Below, piece by piece: positions 8,335 through 17,055 of a stretch of DNA of 64,000 bases. Under the pieces are notes generated by a model that saw only the letters and a list, made by a program, of their open reading frames with translations, was not told the DNA's origin and ran no database searches. The DNA is taken from NCBI RefSeq assembly GCF_036245865.1, contig NZ_BTTW01000005.1:620001-684000 (forward strand), given 5' to 3'. Each line of letters starts with the position of its first letter. The stretch's first letter is position 1. This DNA is from Corallococcus caeni. GTDB taxonomy: Bacteria > Myxococcota > Myxococcia > Myxococcales > Myxococcaceae. Both the position numbers and the translations under genes were made by a program.

Positions 8335-9732
8335 CTACTCGGCCGCGGGCTCCGCGTTCGCGTCCACGGGAGCGGGGGCTTCGCGGTGGACAGGGGGGGA
8401 TGAAGTGCCGGCGACGGGCAGCCGGAGGATGAAGCGCGCACCGCCTTCCGCGCGGTTCTCCGCCTCCAGGGTGCCGCCCGCGCGCGCCACGTAGTCGCGG
8501 CAGAGCGCCAGGCCCAGGCCGGTGCCCTTGCCGGGCGGCTTGGTGGTGAAGAAGGGCTCGAAGAGGCGCGGCAGCGCGGCCTCCGGGATGCCCGGTCCGT
8601 TGTCCTCCACCTCCACCCGCACGCGGCCGTCGTCCATGCGCGCGCGCAGCATCACGTGCGCGGGCTTGCTGGAGCGGGCGGCCTCCAGCGCGTCCGCGGC
8701 GTTGAGCAGCAGGTTCACCAGCACCTGCACCAGGTGGCGGGCCGTGACGCGCGCGGGGGCCAGCCCCGGCGTGACGTCGCGCTCCACCACGCCCAGGCTC
8801 CGCAGCCGCACCGAGGCCAGCCGCTGCGCCTCGGCCAGCGTCTCCGCGACGTCGCAGGACTCCGCGCCGTCGGGGGCCTCGCGGGAGAACAGGCGCAGGT
8901 CGGTGACGATCTGCTGGATGCGCAGCACGCCCTGCTGCGTTTCATCCAGCACGCGCCGCACGTCCTCCAGGTCGTCGGGCGCGCCGTGCGCCCATTCCTC
9001 CTGGAGGTAGTGCAGGTTCGACTTCACGTACGCGAGCGGGTTGTTCACCTCGTGGGCCACGCCCGCGGCCAGCTGCCCCACCACCACCAGCCGCTCCACC
9101 TCCGCGCGCTGGCGCTCCACGCGCGCGCGGCGCGACTCGCTCTCCGCCAGCCGCCGCAGGGCCTCCACGCGCTCCAGGTGCGCGGTGCGCTCCGCGGCGC
9201 GCAGCTTGCGGAAGGCCTCCGCGCCGTGCGCGGACACCGCGAACACGAAGACGAGGCTGATGCACTGGCTGACGAACACCGTCCAGGGCACGCGCGCCAG
9301 CCACGTCATCAGCACCACCGCCGCCAGCGTGCCGCCGATGGCGGACCACACCGGCAGCCGCTGGCCCGGGACGAAGACGGCGACGAAGAGAGGCACCGTG
9401 TAGAACGAGGGGAACAGCGGGCTCGCCAGGCCGCCGGTGAGCTGGATGCACACCGTGAGCGCCGTCAGGCTGACGGTGCCCGCCGCGATGCCGCTGAACG
9501 GCGGACGCAGCCACCCGGCCCCCACGGCCGCCCCCAGCACGAAGAACGTCCCGGCCCACACCAGGTGCACCGCGAGGAAGTCGGCGCGGAAGCCGCCCAG
9601 CATCAGCGGATGCGCCAGCGAGCCCAGCGAGATGAGCAGCGCGCACAGCCAATACGTGCGCCGCCGGACCCGCTGACGGGCCCGGACATCCGCGTCCGCG
9701 GCGTCCCACGCTCTGGCGGCCGGGAGCGTCAC
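8335..9732 (-). CDS. Membrane sensor histidine kinase, orphan
   Basis: This is a 465-residue kinase with a GTG start. About six hydrophobic segments lie between residues 28 and 168 and form an integral membrane sensor with little periplasmic mass. A coiled linker follows (175-215). The HisKA motif is GVAHEVNNPLAYVKSNL with phosphorylatable His227. The C-terminal HATPase has an N-box-like NLLLNAADALEA, a G1 box VEDNGPGIP, and FEPFFTTKPPGKGTGLGLAL. It is convergent with the XRE gene (12 bp apart) and has no neighbouring response regulator, which is common in myxobacteria. The HEVNNPL type of H-box fits the NtrB-like kinase class. The signal is unknown. Confidence 0.88.
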   Translation of the reverse strand: MTLPAARAWDAADADVRARQRVRRRTYWLCALLISLGSLAHPLMLGGFRADFLAVHLVWAGTFFVLGAAVGAGWLRPPFSGIAAGTVSLTALTVCIQLTGGLASPLFPSFYTVPLFVAVFVPGQRLPVWSAIGGTLAAVVLMTWLARVPWTVFVSQCISLVFVFAVSAHGAEAFRKLRAAERTAHLERVEALRRLAESESRRARVERQRAEVERLVVVGQLAAGVAHEVNNPLAYVKSNLHYLQEEWAHGAPDDLEDVRRVLDETQQGVLRIQQIVTDLRLFSREAPDGAESCDVAETLAEAQRLASVRLRSLGVVERDVTPGLAPARVTARHLVQVLVNLLLNAADALEAARSSKPAHVMLRARMDDGRVRVEVEDNGPGIPEAALPRLFEPFFTTKPPGKGTGLGLALCRDYVARAGGTLEAENRAEGGARFILRLPVAGTSSPPVHREAPAPVDANAEPAAE

Positions 9733-9778
9733 TCCAGTCCGGTCCGCCCGCGCGCGCGGCGAGGCGCGAAGTCCAGCG

Positions 9779-10408
9779 TCATGGCGAGTCCTCCCGTGGA
9801 CGGCTCAATCGCCGGGACTTCCCCAACCGCACCGCGTCCCGTCCCCGTTTCTTCGCCTGTCCGACGCCGGAGGGCAAGATGGGGTCCGGACACACCGCGC
9901 GGAGCCGACACCCGCGGCACTCGGCGCCGCTCCACACCGCGTCAAAGAGGGCGGTCGTCCGGTCGATGGTGTCGAAGTCCTCGGTCACGAAGCCCATCTC
10001 GAAGTTGCGGACGTCATCGCCCTTGGCGCCCAGTCCCGCGCCGGTGAGGTTGGCACTTCCCAGGTAGACCCAGGCGCCATCCACCACCACCGCCTTGAAG
10101 TGCACGCGCGGGCACACCTTCAGTTCCAGCCCGCCCTTCACCAGCCGGGAGCGGGCGTCGAACGCGGCCCGGAACGGCCGGCTGGGCAGTTCCGCGTGCA
10201 GGAGCCGCAGCGCCACGCCCCGGGCGGCCAGCCCGTCCAGCACCTCCAGCAGCGGCACGAACGCGCCCTTCGAGCGCTCCACGTACATGGCCTTCACGTT
10301 GGCGGTGGCCATCCACACCGACTCGCGCGCGTGGGCCAGCTTGCGCAGCACGACCTCCCGGTACAGCGCGCTCCCCGACAGCAGCTCCGCGTCGATGGGC
10401 CTCATCAT
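9779..10408 (-). CDS. Phospholipase D-like protein with one HKD motif and a Cys cluster
   Basis: This is a 209-residue protein from ATG 10408 (a second ATG follows at once). One complete HKD-type motif is present, HFKAVVVD with His103, Lys105 and Asp110, followed by GSANLTGAG at 117-125. That is the usual arrangement in the PLD/nuclease superfamily, where two motifs meet in a dimer. Near the C-terminus are Cys164, Cys167 and Cys173 (CRGC-x5-C), with another Cys at 99, perhaps a metal or Fe-S site. No signal peptide is seen, so it is probably cytoplasmic. Whether it acts on nucleic acid or phospholipid cannot be told. The tail is Arg/Lys rich, which would suit nucleic acid. Confidence 0.72.
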   Translation of the reverse strand: MMRPIDAELLSGSALYREVVLRKLAHARESVWMATANVKAMYVERSKGAFVPLLEVLDGLAARGVALRLLHAELPSRPFRAAFDARSRLVKGGLELKVCPRVHFKAVVVDGAWVYLGSANLTGAGLGAKGDDVRNFEMGFVTEDFDTIDRTTALFDAVWSGAECRGCRLRAVCPDPILPSGVGQAKKRGRDAVRLGKSRRLSRPREDSP

Positions 10409-10504
10409 GTCACCCAGCGTCGCACACGGGATTACACGGCGCCATCCCCCTGCCCCCTTCGAGGTGTCCGCCGGTGGAAGGAGGCCGGCGCGGCGGCTTG
10501 ACCG

Positions 10505-10519
10505 ATGACCGGGGGTCAT
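10505..10519. promoter_or_regulatory. Palindrome ATGACC-GGG-GGTCAT, likely TetR-family operator
   Basis: A perfect 6-bp inverted repeat with a 3-bp spacer ends 13 bp before the TetR-family start codon, and a further half-site-like GGGTCAT occurs at 10528-10534 over the start. Its position suggests autorepression and control of the two aldehyde dehydrogenase genes downstream. This is an inference from position and symmetry. Confidence 0.5.
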
Positions 10520-10532
10520 TTAACTCCGGGTC

Positions 10533-11204
10533 ATGGCGGGAGCACTGGCCGCGAAGCGGGTCATTCCGCTGCGGGCGCGGCGGGACGAGGACAAGGAAGC
10601 GCGGCGGCGGGAGCTGCTGGACGCGGCGCGCGCGCTGTTCGAGGCGACGTCGTTCGCCCAGGTGAAGATGGCGGACGTCGCGGCGCGCACGGGCCTGGCG
10701 AAGGGGACGGTGTTCCTCTACTTCCCGACGAAGGAGGCGCTGTTCCTGGCGCTCCTGGAGGACCTGCTCACCGCGTGGTTCGCGAAGCTGAACAGGCGCC
10801 TGGCCCAGGGCGGCACGTGGACGGGCCACCAGCTGGCGTGCGCGGTGGCCGGGTCGCTGGAGGGGGAGGAGACCTTCACGCGGCTGCTGGCGCTGATGCA
10901 GACGGTGCTGGAGCAGAACGTGACCGTGGCGCAGGCGCAGGCGTTCAAGGAGCGCGTGCTGGTGGCCATGGGGACGACGGCGGCGCTGCTCCAGGCGCGG
11001 CTGCCCTTCCTCACGCCCCAGATGGCGGGCCAGCTCATCCGCCACGTGCACGCGCTGATGACGGGCCTGCGGCAGATGGCGGACATCGCGCCCGTGGCGC
11101 GCGAGGTGCTGACGCTGCCGCACATGGCGCCCCTGCGCGTGGACTTCACCGCCGAGCTGACGGCGGCCATCACCACCCTTCTTCGCGGGCTCGAGTCCCG
11201 CTGA
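10533..11204 (+). CDS. TetR-family transcriptional regulator
   Basis: This is a 223-residue protein with the standard N-terminal DNA-binding domain. A helix RRRELLDAARALFEATSF is followed by the helix-turn-helix VKMADVAARTGLAKGTVFLYFPTKEALF (about residues 45-72), the typical TetR signature. The C-terminal all-helical half should be the ligand-binding and dimerisation domain. It is 36 bp upstream of two aldehyde dehydrogenase genes on the same strand, and a palindrome precedes its own start. The likely role is repression of this unit in response to an aldehyde or lipid-like inducer. The ligand cannot be deduced. Confidence 0.88.
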   Translation: MAGALAAKRVIPLRARRDEDKEARRRELLDAARALFEATSFAQVKMADVAARTGLAKGTVFLYFPTKEALFLALLEDLLTAWFAKLNRRLAQGGTWTGHQLACAVAGSLEGEETFTRLLALMQTVLEQNVTVAQAQAFKERVLVAMGTTAALLQARLPFLTPQMAGQLIRHVHALMTGLRQMADIAPVAREVLTLPHMAPLRVDFTAELTAAITTLLRGLESR

Positions 11205-11240
11205 GCCACCTCTCACAGTTTCTAGAAACGGAGCTTTGTC

Positions 11241-12692
11241 ATGCTGGAAGCCGTCGCGTCCCTCCTCCCCCAGGCCTCGGCCGAAGTGGACCGCATCCGC
11301 GCGGTATTCGAAGCGCAGCGCGCGAACCGCTGGAACCTGTCGCGCAGCACGCCCGCGGAGCGCATCGCGAGGCTGCGCAAGCTGCGCGAGGCCATCATCG
11401 CGAGGCGCGAGCCGCTGGCGGAGGCCATCCACCAGGACTTCCGCAAGCCGGCGGTGGAGGTGGAGCTGACGGAGGTGCACCCCACGCTGGAGGAGCTGAA
11501 CCACACGGTGAAGCACCTGAAGGGGTGGATGAAGCCCAAGCGGGTGGCGACGCCGCTGACGCTCAAGGGCGCGTCCAGCCACGTGCGCTACGAGGCGAAG
11601 GGCGTGGTGCTCATCCTGTCGCCGTGGAACTACCCGTTCCAGTTGCTGGTGGCGCCGCTCATCGCGGCCATCGCCGCGGGCAACGCGGTGATGCTCAAGC
11701 CCAGTGAGAAGACGCCGCACACGTCGCGCTTCCTGGCGAAGCTGGTGCGGGACGTGTTCCCGGAGAACGAGGTGGCGGTGTTCGAGGGCGGCGCTGAGGT
11801 GGCGGAGGCGCTGCTCCAGCACCCGTTCGACCACTTCTTCTTCACGGGCAACCCGAACATCGGCCGCAAGGTGATGGCGGCGGCGACGAAGTTCCTCTCC
11901 AGCGTGACGCTGGAGCTGGGCGGCAAGTCGCCGGTCATCATCGACGAGTCGGCGAACCTGAAGGCGGCGGCGGAGGCGCTGGCGTGGGGCAAGTTCGTCA
12001 ACGCGGGCCAGACGTGCGTGGCGCCGGATTACATCTACGTGCCCGCGTCGAAGCAGCAGGCGTTCCTGGAGGCCTTCAAGGCGGTGCTGACGCGCTTCTA
12101 CGGGGAGACGGAGGCCGAGCGTCAGGCGAGCCCGGACTTCGCGCGCGTGGTGGACCCGGCGGCGTGGAGGCGGCTCAAGGAGGTGCTCGACCGCACGGTC
12201 GCCGCGGGGGCGAAGGTGGAGGCGGGGGGAACGGCGGACGGGCCGTCGCGATACGTGTCGCCCACGGTGTTGTCCGGGGTGACGACGAAGATGCCCATCA
12301 TGGAGGGTGAAATCTTCGGGCCGGTGTTGCCGGTGCTGACGTACGAGCGGCGCGAAGAGGTTTACGCGCACATCAACGAAGGCGGGAAGCCGCTGGCGCT
12401 GTACGTGTTCTCGCAGGACTCCAAGATGGTGGAGGAGGTGCTCCAGCACACGACGTCGGGCGGGGTGGTGGTGAACAACGTGCTCATCCACGTGGCGAAC
12501 CCGAACCTGCCGTTCGGCGGGGTGGGGATGAGCGGGCTGGGGAACTACCACGGGCACTACGGCTTCAAGACGTTCAGCCACGAGCGGGCGGTGATGGTCC
12601 AGTGGATGAAGTCGCTGGCTGCCGTGTTCTTCCCGCCGTATCGGGGAAAGGCCCAGGAATGGGCCTCCCGCGCGACCCGGATGCTGGAGTAG
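11241..12692 (+). CDS. Aldehyde dehydrogenase, class 3-like (paralogue 1)
   Basis: This is a 483-residue NAD(P)-dependent aldehyde dehydrogenase. The conserved residues are all present: Asn130 in SPWNYPFQLLV, Glu225 in LELGGKSPVI, nucleophile Cys259 in NAGQTCVAPD, and the PILPVLTYE-like segment in EIFGPVLPVLTYERREE. The C-terminal motif FPPYRGKA fits class 3/fatty-aldehyde dehydrogenases, which oxidise medium- and long-chain or aromatic aldehydes to acids. It starts 36 bp after the tetR stop and is followed 27 bp later by a close paralogue, so the three genes probably form one unit. No membrane tail is present, so it should be cytosolic. Confidence 0.92.
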   Translation: MLEAVASLLPQASAEVDRIRAVFEAQRANRWNLSRSTPAERIARLRKLREAIIARREPLAEAIHQDFRKPAVEVELTEVHPTLEELNHTVKHLKGWMKPKRVATPLTLKGASSHVRYEAKGVVLILSPWNYPFQLLVAPLIAAIAAGNAVMLKPSEKTPHTSRFLAKLVRDVFPENEVAVFEGGAEVAEALLQHPFDHFFFTGNPNIGRKVMAAATKFLSSVTLELGGKSPVIIDESANLKAAAEALAWGKFVNAGQTCVAPDYIYVPASKQQAFLEAFKAVLTRFYGETEAERQASPDFARVVDPAAWRRLKEVLDRTVAAGAKVEAGGTADGPSRYVSPTVLSGVTTKMPIMEGEIFGPVLPVLTYERREEVYAHINEGGKPLALYVFSQDSKMVEEVLQHTTSGGVVVNNVLIHVANPNLPFGGVGMSGLGNYHGHYGFKTFSHERAVMVQWMKSLAAVFFPPYRGKAQEWASRATRMLE

Positions 12693-12719
12693 GCACGGGC
12701 GAGGGAAAGAGGAGCCGGC

Positions 12720-14159
12720 ATGCGCGTGGTGTCAGTGGAGGAGGCCCTGGTCCCCGGAGACCTGCAGGCGGTGTTCGACCGCCTCCAGGCGCGCCGCTGG
12801 GAGCTGGCGAAGACGGGGCCGAAGGAGCGCCTCGCGCGGCTGGAGAAGCTCAAGGCGCTGCTGCTGGAGCGGCGCGAGGAGCTGGCGGACGCCCTGCACG
12901 AGGACTTCCACAAGCCGGCGGCGGAGGTGGAGGCGACGGAAATCCTCCCCGTGCTGCTGGAGCTGGCGCACGTGCAGAAGCACCTGAAGGCGTGGATGAA
13001 GCCGCGCAAGGTGGGGGCGCCGCTGTTGCTCGCGGGCACGAAGAGCGAGGTGCACCCGGAGCCACGGGGCGTGGTGCTCATCCTGGCCCCGTGGAACTAC
13101 CCGTTCCACCTGCTGGTGTCGCCGCTGGTGGCGGCGGTGGCGGCGGGCAACGCCGTGCTGTGCAAGCCCAGTGAGAAGACGCCGGGCACGGCGCGCTTCC
13201 TGGCGCAGCTGCTGCGGGACGTCTTTCCCCAGGACGAGGTGGCGCTGGTGGAGGGAGGGCCGGAGGTGGGCGAGGCGCTGTTGCGGCTGCCCTTCGACCA
13301 CTTCTTCTTCACGGGTGGGCCGCGCGTGGGGCGGCGGGTGATGGAGGCGGCGGCGCGGCACCTGGCGGGGGTGACGCTGGAGCTGGGTGGGAAGTCGCCG
13401 GTCATCGTGGATGCGTCGGCGGACGTGGACGCGGCGGCGGAGCGGATTGTGTGGGGGAAGTTCCTGAACGCGGGGCAGACGTGCATCGCGCCGGACCACG
13501 TCTGGGTGCACGCGTCGAAGGAAGAGGCGCTGCTGGCGGGGATGAAGGCCGCGCTGGAGCGCTTCTATGGGAAGACGGAGGAGGCGCGGCGCGCGACGCC
13601 GGACTTCTGCCGGATGGTGGATGACGGCGCGTTCAAGCGCGTGTGCGGCCTGCTGGACGAATCCGTGGCGGGAGGGGCGCGGGTGGTGGCGGGAGGCGGC
13701 GTGCACGCGGAGACGCGCTACATCGCGCCCACGGTGCTGGCGGACGTGACGCCGGAGTCGGCGGTGATGGACGAGGAGATCTTCGGGCCGCTGTTGCCGG
13801 TGCTGCGCTTCGAGTCACTGGATGAAGTGGTGACGCAGGTTCGCGCGGGAGGCAAGCCGCTGGCCATGTATGTCTTCAGCCAGGAAGAGGCGACGGTGGA
13901 GCGCCTGCTGAAGGAGACGAGCGCGGGCGGCACGGTGGTGAACAACGTGGTGTTGCACAACGTGAACCCGCACCTGCCCTTTGGAGGCGTGGGCCAGAGT
14001 GGCCTGGGCGCGTATCACGGCGAGGCGGGCTTCAAGGCCTTCAGCCACGAGCGCGCGGTGGTGCGCCAGGGCCGCACGTCCTTCACGAACCTCTTCTTCC
14101 CGCCCTACCGCGGCAAGGCCCAGCGCCTGGCGCGGCTCGCGAGCAAGCTGTTCGAATAG
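12720..14159 (+). CDS. Aldehyde dehydrogenase, class 3-like (paralogue 2)
   Basis: This is a 479-residue protein very similar along its length to the preceding gene. Asn125 is in APWNYPFHLLV, Glu221 in LELGGKSPVI, Cys255 in NAGQTCIAPD, and the same tail FFPPYRGKAQRLARLASKLFE is present. The N-terminal 20 residues and the substrate-facing loops differ, so the pair probably arose by tandem duplication and may differ in chain-length preference. GAGG precedes the ATG by about 7 nt. A strong inverted repeat follows 7 bp after the stop and separates it from the convergent ABC-F gene. Confidence 0.92.
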   Translation: MRVVSVEEALVPGDLQAVFDRLQARRWELAKTGPKERLARLEKLKALLLERREELADALHEDFHKPAAEVEATEILPVLLELAHVQKHLKAWMKPRKVGAPLLLAGTKSEVHPEPRGVVLILAPWNYPFHLLVSPLVAAVAAGNAVLCKPSEKTPGTARFLAQLLRDVFPQDEVALVEGGPEVGEALLRLPFDHFFFTGGPRVGRRVMEAAARHLAGVTLELGGKSPVIVDASADVDAAAERIVWGKFLNAGQTCIAPDHVWVHASKEEALLAGMKAALERFYGKTEEARRATPDFCRMVDDGAFKRVCGLLDESVAGGARVVAGGGVHAETRYIAPTVLADVTPESAVMDEEIFGPLLPVLRFESLDEVVTQVRAGGKPLAMYVFSQEEATVERLLKETSAGGTVVNNVVLHNVNPHLPFGGVGQSGLGAYHGEAGFKAFSHERAVVRQGRTSFTNLFFPPYRGKAQRLARLASKLFE

Positions 14160-14166
14160 CCCAGCC

Positions 14167-14192
14167 GGGGCCCCGCGAAGTCACGGGGCCCC
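14167..14192. terminator. Bidirectional terminator-like hairpin between convergent genes
   Basis: GGGGCCCCG at 14167-14175 pairs perfectly with CGGGGCCCC at 14184-14192 around an 8-base loop. It sits in the 42-bp gap between the stop of the second aldehyde dehydrogenase and the stop of the ABC-F gene on the other strand. Each arm is itself partly palindromic. No T-run is seen on either side. Confidence 0.6.
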
Positions 14193-14201
14193 AGGGACTC
14201 C

Positions 14202-15824
14202 TCAGCTGCGCAGGCCCGGCGCTTCCTGGCCCGTGCGCGCGACGTATTCCGTGTAGCCGCCGCCGTACTTGTGGATGCCGTCCGGCGTCAGCTCCAGCAC
14301 GCGGTTGGACAGCGCTCCCAGGAAGTGCCGGTCGTGGGACACGAACAGCATCGTGCCCTCGTAGCGCGACAGCGCCGTGATCAGCATCTCCTTCGTGCCC
14401 ATGTCCAGGTGGTTCGTGGGCTCGTCCAGCACCAGGAAGTTCGGCGGGTCGTAGAGCATCTGCGCCATCACCAGACGCGCCTTCTCTCCTCCCGACAACA
14501 CCCGGCACTTCTTCTCCACCTCGTCGCCGCTGAACCCGAAGCAGCCCGCCAGCGCCCTCAGCGAACCCTGCCCCGCCCTCGGGAACGAATCCGACAGCTG
14601 CTCGAAGACCGTCTTCTCTCCGTCCAGCAGGTCCATCGCGTGCTGCGCGAAGTAGCCCATCTTCACGCTGCCACCCAGCGCCACCGTGCCTTCATCCGGC
14701 TGCGTCGTGCCCGTCACCAGCTTGAGCAACGTGGACTTGCCCGCGCCGTTCACGCCCATCACGCACCAGCGCTCCGCGCGGCGCACCAGGAAGTCCAGAC
14801 CGTCGTAGATGGTCCGCTTGCCGTAGCCCTTGCTCACGTTCTTCAGGTTCACCACGTCGTCACCCGAACGCGGCGGCGGCTGGAACTCGAAGAGCACCGT
14901 GGAGCGGCGCTTGGGCGGCTCCACCTTTTCAATCTTCTCCAGCTTCTTCACCCGGCTCTGCACCTGCGCGGCGTGCGACGCGCGGGCCTTGAACCGCTCG
15001 ATGAACTTGATCTCCTTCGCGAGCATCGCCTGCTGACGCTCGTACTGCGCCTGCTGCTGCGCCTCGTTCTGCGCGCGCTGGCCCTCGTAGAAGTCGTAGT
15101 TGCCCGAGTACGTCGTCAGCGAACCGCCGTCGATCTCCACCACCTTCGTCACGATGCGGTTCATGAACTCGCGATCGTGCGACGTCATCAGCAGCGCGCC
15201 CTCGTACCCCTTGAGGAAGCCCTCCAGCCAGATGAGCGACTCCAGGTCCAGGTGGTTGGAAGGCTCGTCCAGGAACATGGCGTCCGGCCGCATCAGCAGG
15301 ATGCGCGCGAGCGCCACGCGCATCTTCCAGCCGCCGGACAGCTTGCCCACGTCGCCGTCCATCATCTCTTCGCTGAAGCCCAGGCCCGCGAGGATTTCGC
15401 GCGCGCGGCCCTCCAGCGCGTACCCGCCCAGCTCCTCGAAGCGCCCCTGCACGACGCCGTAGCGCTCGACGAGCTTCTCCATGTTGTCCGCCTGGTCCGG
15501 GTCCCCCATGGCGGCTTCCAGGTCCTTCATCTCCGCCGCGACGGTGCTCACCGGGCCCGCGCCGTCCATCACTTCGGACACCGCGCTGCGGCCGTCCATC
15601 TCACCGACGTCCTGGCTGAAGTAGCCAATGGTGACGCCGCGGTCGATGGAGACCTGTCCCTCGTCCGGATACTCCTGGCCGGTCATCATCCGGAACAGCG
15701 TCGTCTTGCCCGCGCCGTTCGGGCCCACCAGGCCCACCTTTTCGCCCTTGTGGAGCGCGGCCGACGCCTCGATGAAGAGGATCTGCTGACCGTGTTGCTT
15801 GCCAATGTTGTCGAGACGGATCAT
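14202..15824 (-). CDS. ABC-F family ATPase (EttA/Uup/YbiT group)
   Basis: This is a 540-residue protein with two ABC nucleotide-binding domains and no membrane segment. The first Walker A is GPNGAGKT at 34-41, with signature LSGGW and Walker B/H-loop MFLDEPSNHLD. The second Walker A is GVNGAGKS, with LSGGEKARL and FLVLDEPTNHLDMG. Between them lies the charged helical P-site tRNA interaction motif region (QAMLAKEIKFIERFKARASHA), which defines ABC-F translation factors. Such proteins act on the ribosome: some relieve stalling, some protect against antibiotics. The overall shape resembles YbiT. The gene is transcribed alone, with the 158 bp upstream separating it from the cupin gene. Confidence 0.92.
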   Translation of the reverse strand: MIRLDNIGKQHGQQILFIEASAALHKGEKVGLVGPNGAGKTTLFRMMTGQEYPDEGQVSIDRGVTIGYFSQDVGEMDGRSAVSEVMDGAGPVSTVAAEMKDLEAAMGDPDQADNMEKLVERYGVVQGRFEELGGYALEGRAREILAGLGFSEEMMDGDVGKLSGGWKMRVALARILLMRPDAMFLDEPSNHLDLESLIWLEGFLKGYEGALLMTSHDREFMNRIVTKVVEIDGGSLTTYSGNYDFYEGQRAQNEAQQQAQYERQQAMLAKEIKFIERFKARASHAAQVQSRVKKLEKIEKVEPPKRRSTVLFEFQPPPRSGDDVVNLKNVSKGYGKRTIYDGLDFLVRRAERWCVMGVNGAGKSTLLKLVTGTTQPDEGTVALGGSVKMGYFAQHAMDLLDGEKTVFEQLSDSFPRAGQGSLRALAGCFGFSGDEVEKKCRVLSGGEKARLVMAQMLYDPPNFLVLDEPTNHLDMGTKEMLITALSRYEGTMLFVSHDRHFLGALSNRVLELTPDGIHKYGGGYTEYVARTGQEAPGLRS

Positions 15825-15982
15825 GTGCGTACCGAAAAGGCCCGGGGAATCAGGCGGCCGCCCTTATGCCACGAGCCGCCCGCCGGAGGGATGCTTCCGA
15901 ACCCCCGACAGCCCCAGGTCCATCCACGCACCCAGGCAGGCAGGCCCCCGCCCGGGATTCCGCCCGGCGTGAAACGCAGGGC

Positions 15983-16387
15983 TCAGGCGTCCCGGTGCAC
16001 CGTGCCCGGAGAGAACGCCGGGGTGCAGATGGCCACGTACTCCGCGCCCTCCTCCTCGGGGGTGCTGTAGCGGACCCACTCGCCGGGCTCGCACACCACC
16101 GTCTGGCCGGCGTGCACGTCCATCACCCCGCCCTTGTGCTCCACCCGCAGCGTGCCCGCGAGCACCAGGGTGATTTCACGGAACTCGGGCGTCTGGCCCG
16201 GCTCCTCCCACCCGCCCGGGCTGCGCATGTGGGCCACGCTGATGTTCGACGTCTTGGAGTTCACCCGCCCCACGTACTCGTCGATGAGCTTCGGCTTGTT
16301 GCCCACCGCCGTCACACGGATGGGCTTCGGGATGAGCGTGGGCATGCGGAAGGCTCCAGGTGGCAGACGAAGGGGAACAGTGGCCAT
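15983..16387 (-). CDS. Small cupin-domain protein
   Basis: This is up to 134 residues; an ATG at 16345 (MPTLIPK) is a reasonable alternative start. The sequence forms a single cupin barrel. The first motif region runs through TPEFREITLVLAGTLRVEH and the second through GQTVVCEPGEWVRYSTPEE. The usual His ligands of metal-binding cupins are mostly replaced, so it may bind a ligand without metal or resemble EutQ-like cupins. It has no signal peptide and is probably cytoplasmic. It is divergent from the B3/4-domain gene 35 bp away, so the two share a short promoter region. The substrate is unknown. Confidence 0.68.
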   Translation of the reverse strand: MATVPLRLPPGAFRMPTLIPKPIRVTAVGNKPKLIDEYVGRVNSKTSNISVAHMRSPGGWEEPGQTPEFREITLVLAGTLRVEHKGGVMDVHAGQTVVCEPGEWVRYSTPEEEGAEYVAICTPAFSPGTVHRDA

Positions 16388-16422
16388 CCCTACCCTACCA
16401 GCGCGTGGCGTAGAGTGCCGCC

Positions 16423-17049
16423 GTGCTGACCGTCGACAACCATCCCCTCCTCGACCTCGTCGCCTTCACCTCCTCCTTCCCTGCTCCCCTGGGGGACCTG
16501 CCCGCGCCCGACTGGCTGCAGGCCCTGCTGAAGCCCGGCGCCACCGCGCCCGTCCAGAGCGACGACGCCGTGCGGGGCGCCGTGCGAGACCTGCTCCGCC
16601 ACGGCGGCTACAAGCCCACGGGCCGGGGCAAGCCCGCGTCCGAGTACCTGGTGCGCGCCTCCGGCGACGGCACCCTGGGCACCATCAACGCCGCGGTGGA
16701 CGCGTGCAACGCCGTGTCGCTGCACAGCGGCCTGCCCATCAGCGTCGTGGACCTGGACCGCGCGCAGGCGCCGTTCCGCGTCTCCACCGCCATCCAGGGC
16801 GACCACTACGTCTTCAACGCGTCGGGGCAGACCATCGACCTGGAGGGCCTGCTGTGCCTCTTCGACGCGCAGGGCCCGTGCGCCAACGCGGTGAAGGACG
16901 CCCAGCGCACCAAGACGGACGCCACCACGCGCCGCACCCTCACGCTGCTGTGGGGCACCAAGGAGCTGAAGGGCCACGCCGAGCGCGCCTTCACCTGGTA
17001 CCGCGAGCTGCTGGAGCGCCTGGGCGCCACCGTCGAGCCCGTGCGCTGA
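16423..17049 (+). CDS. B3/4 (tRNA-editing-like) domain protein
   Basis: This is a 208-residue protein with a GTG start. The central part matches the B3/4 domain found in bacterial phenylalanyl-tRNA synthetase beta chains: SEYLVRA, then GTLGTINAAVDACNAVSLHSGLPISVVDLD, where a conserved Asn and SLHSGLP loop line the editing-type pocket. Free-standing proteins of this kind are proposed to hydrolyse mischarged tRNA or related amino-acid esters, but few have been tested. A helical C-terminus (FTWYRELLERLGA) completes it. It lies head-to-tail convergent with gluconokinase (6 bp between stops) and divergent from the cupin gene. Confidence 0.72.
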   Translation: MLTVDNHPLLDLVAFTSSFPAPLGDLPAPDWLQALLKPGATAPVQSDDAVRGAVRDLLRHGGYKPTGRGKPASEYLVRASGDGTLGTINAAVDACNAVSLHSGLPISVVDLDRAQAPFRVSTAIQGDHYVFNASGQTIDLEGLLCLFDAQGPCANAVKDAQRTKTDATTRRTLTLLWGTKELKGHAERAFTWYRELLERLGATVEPVR

Positions 17050-17055
17050 AGGACC

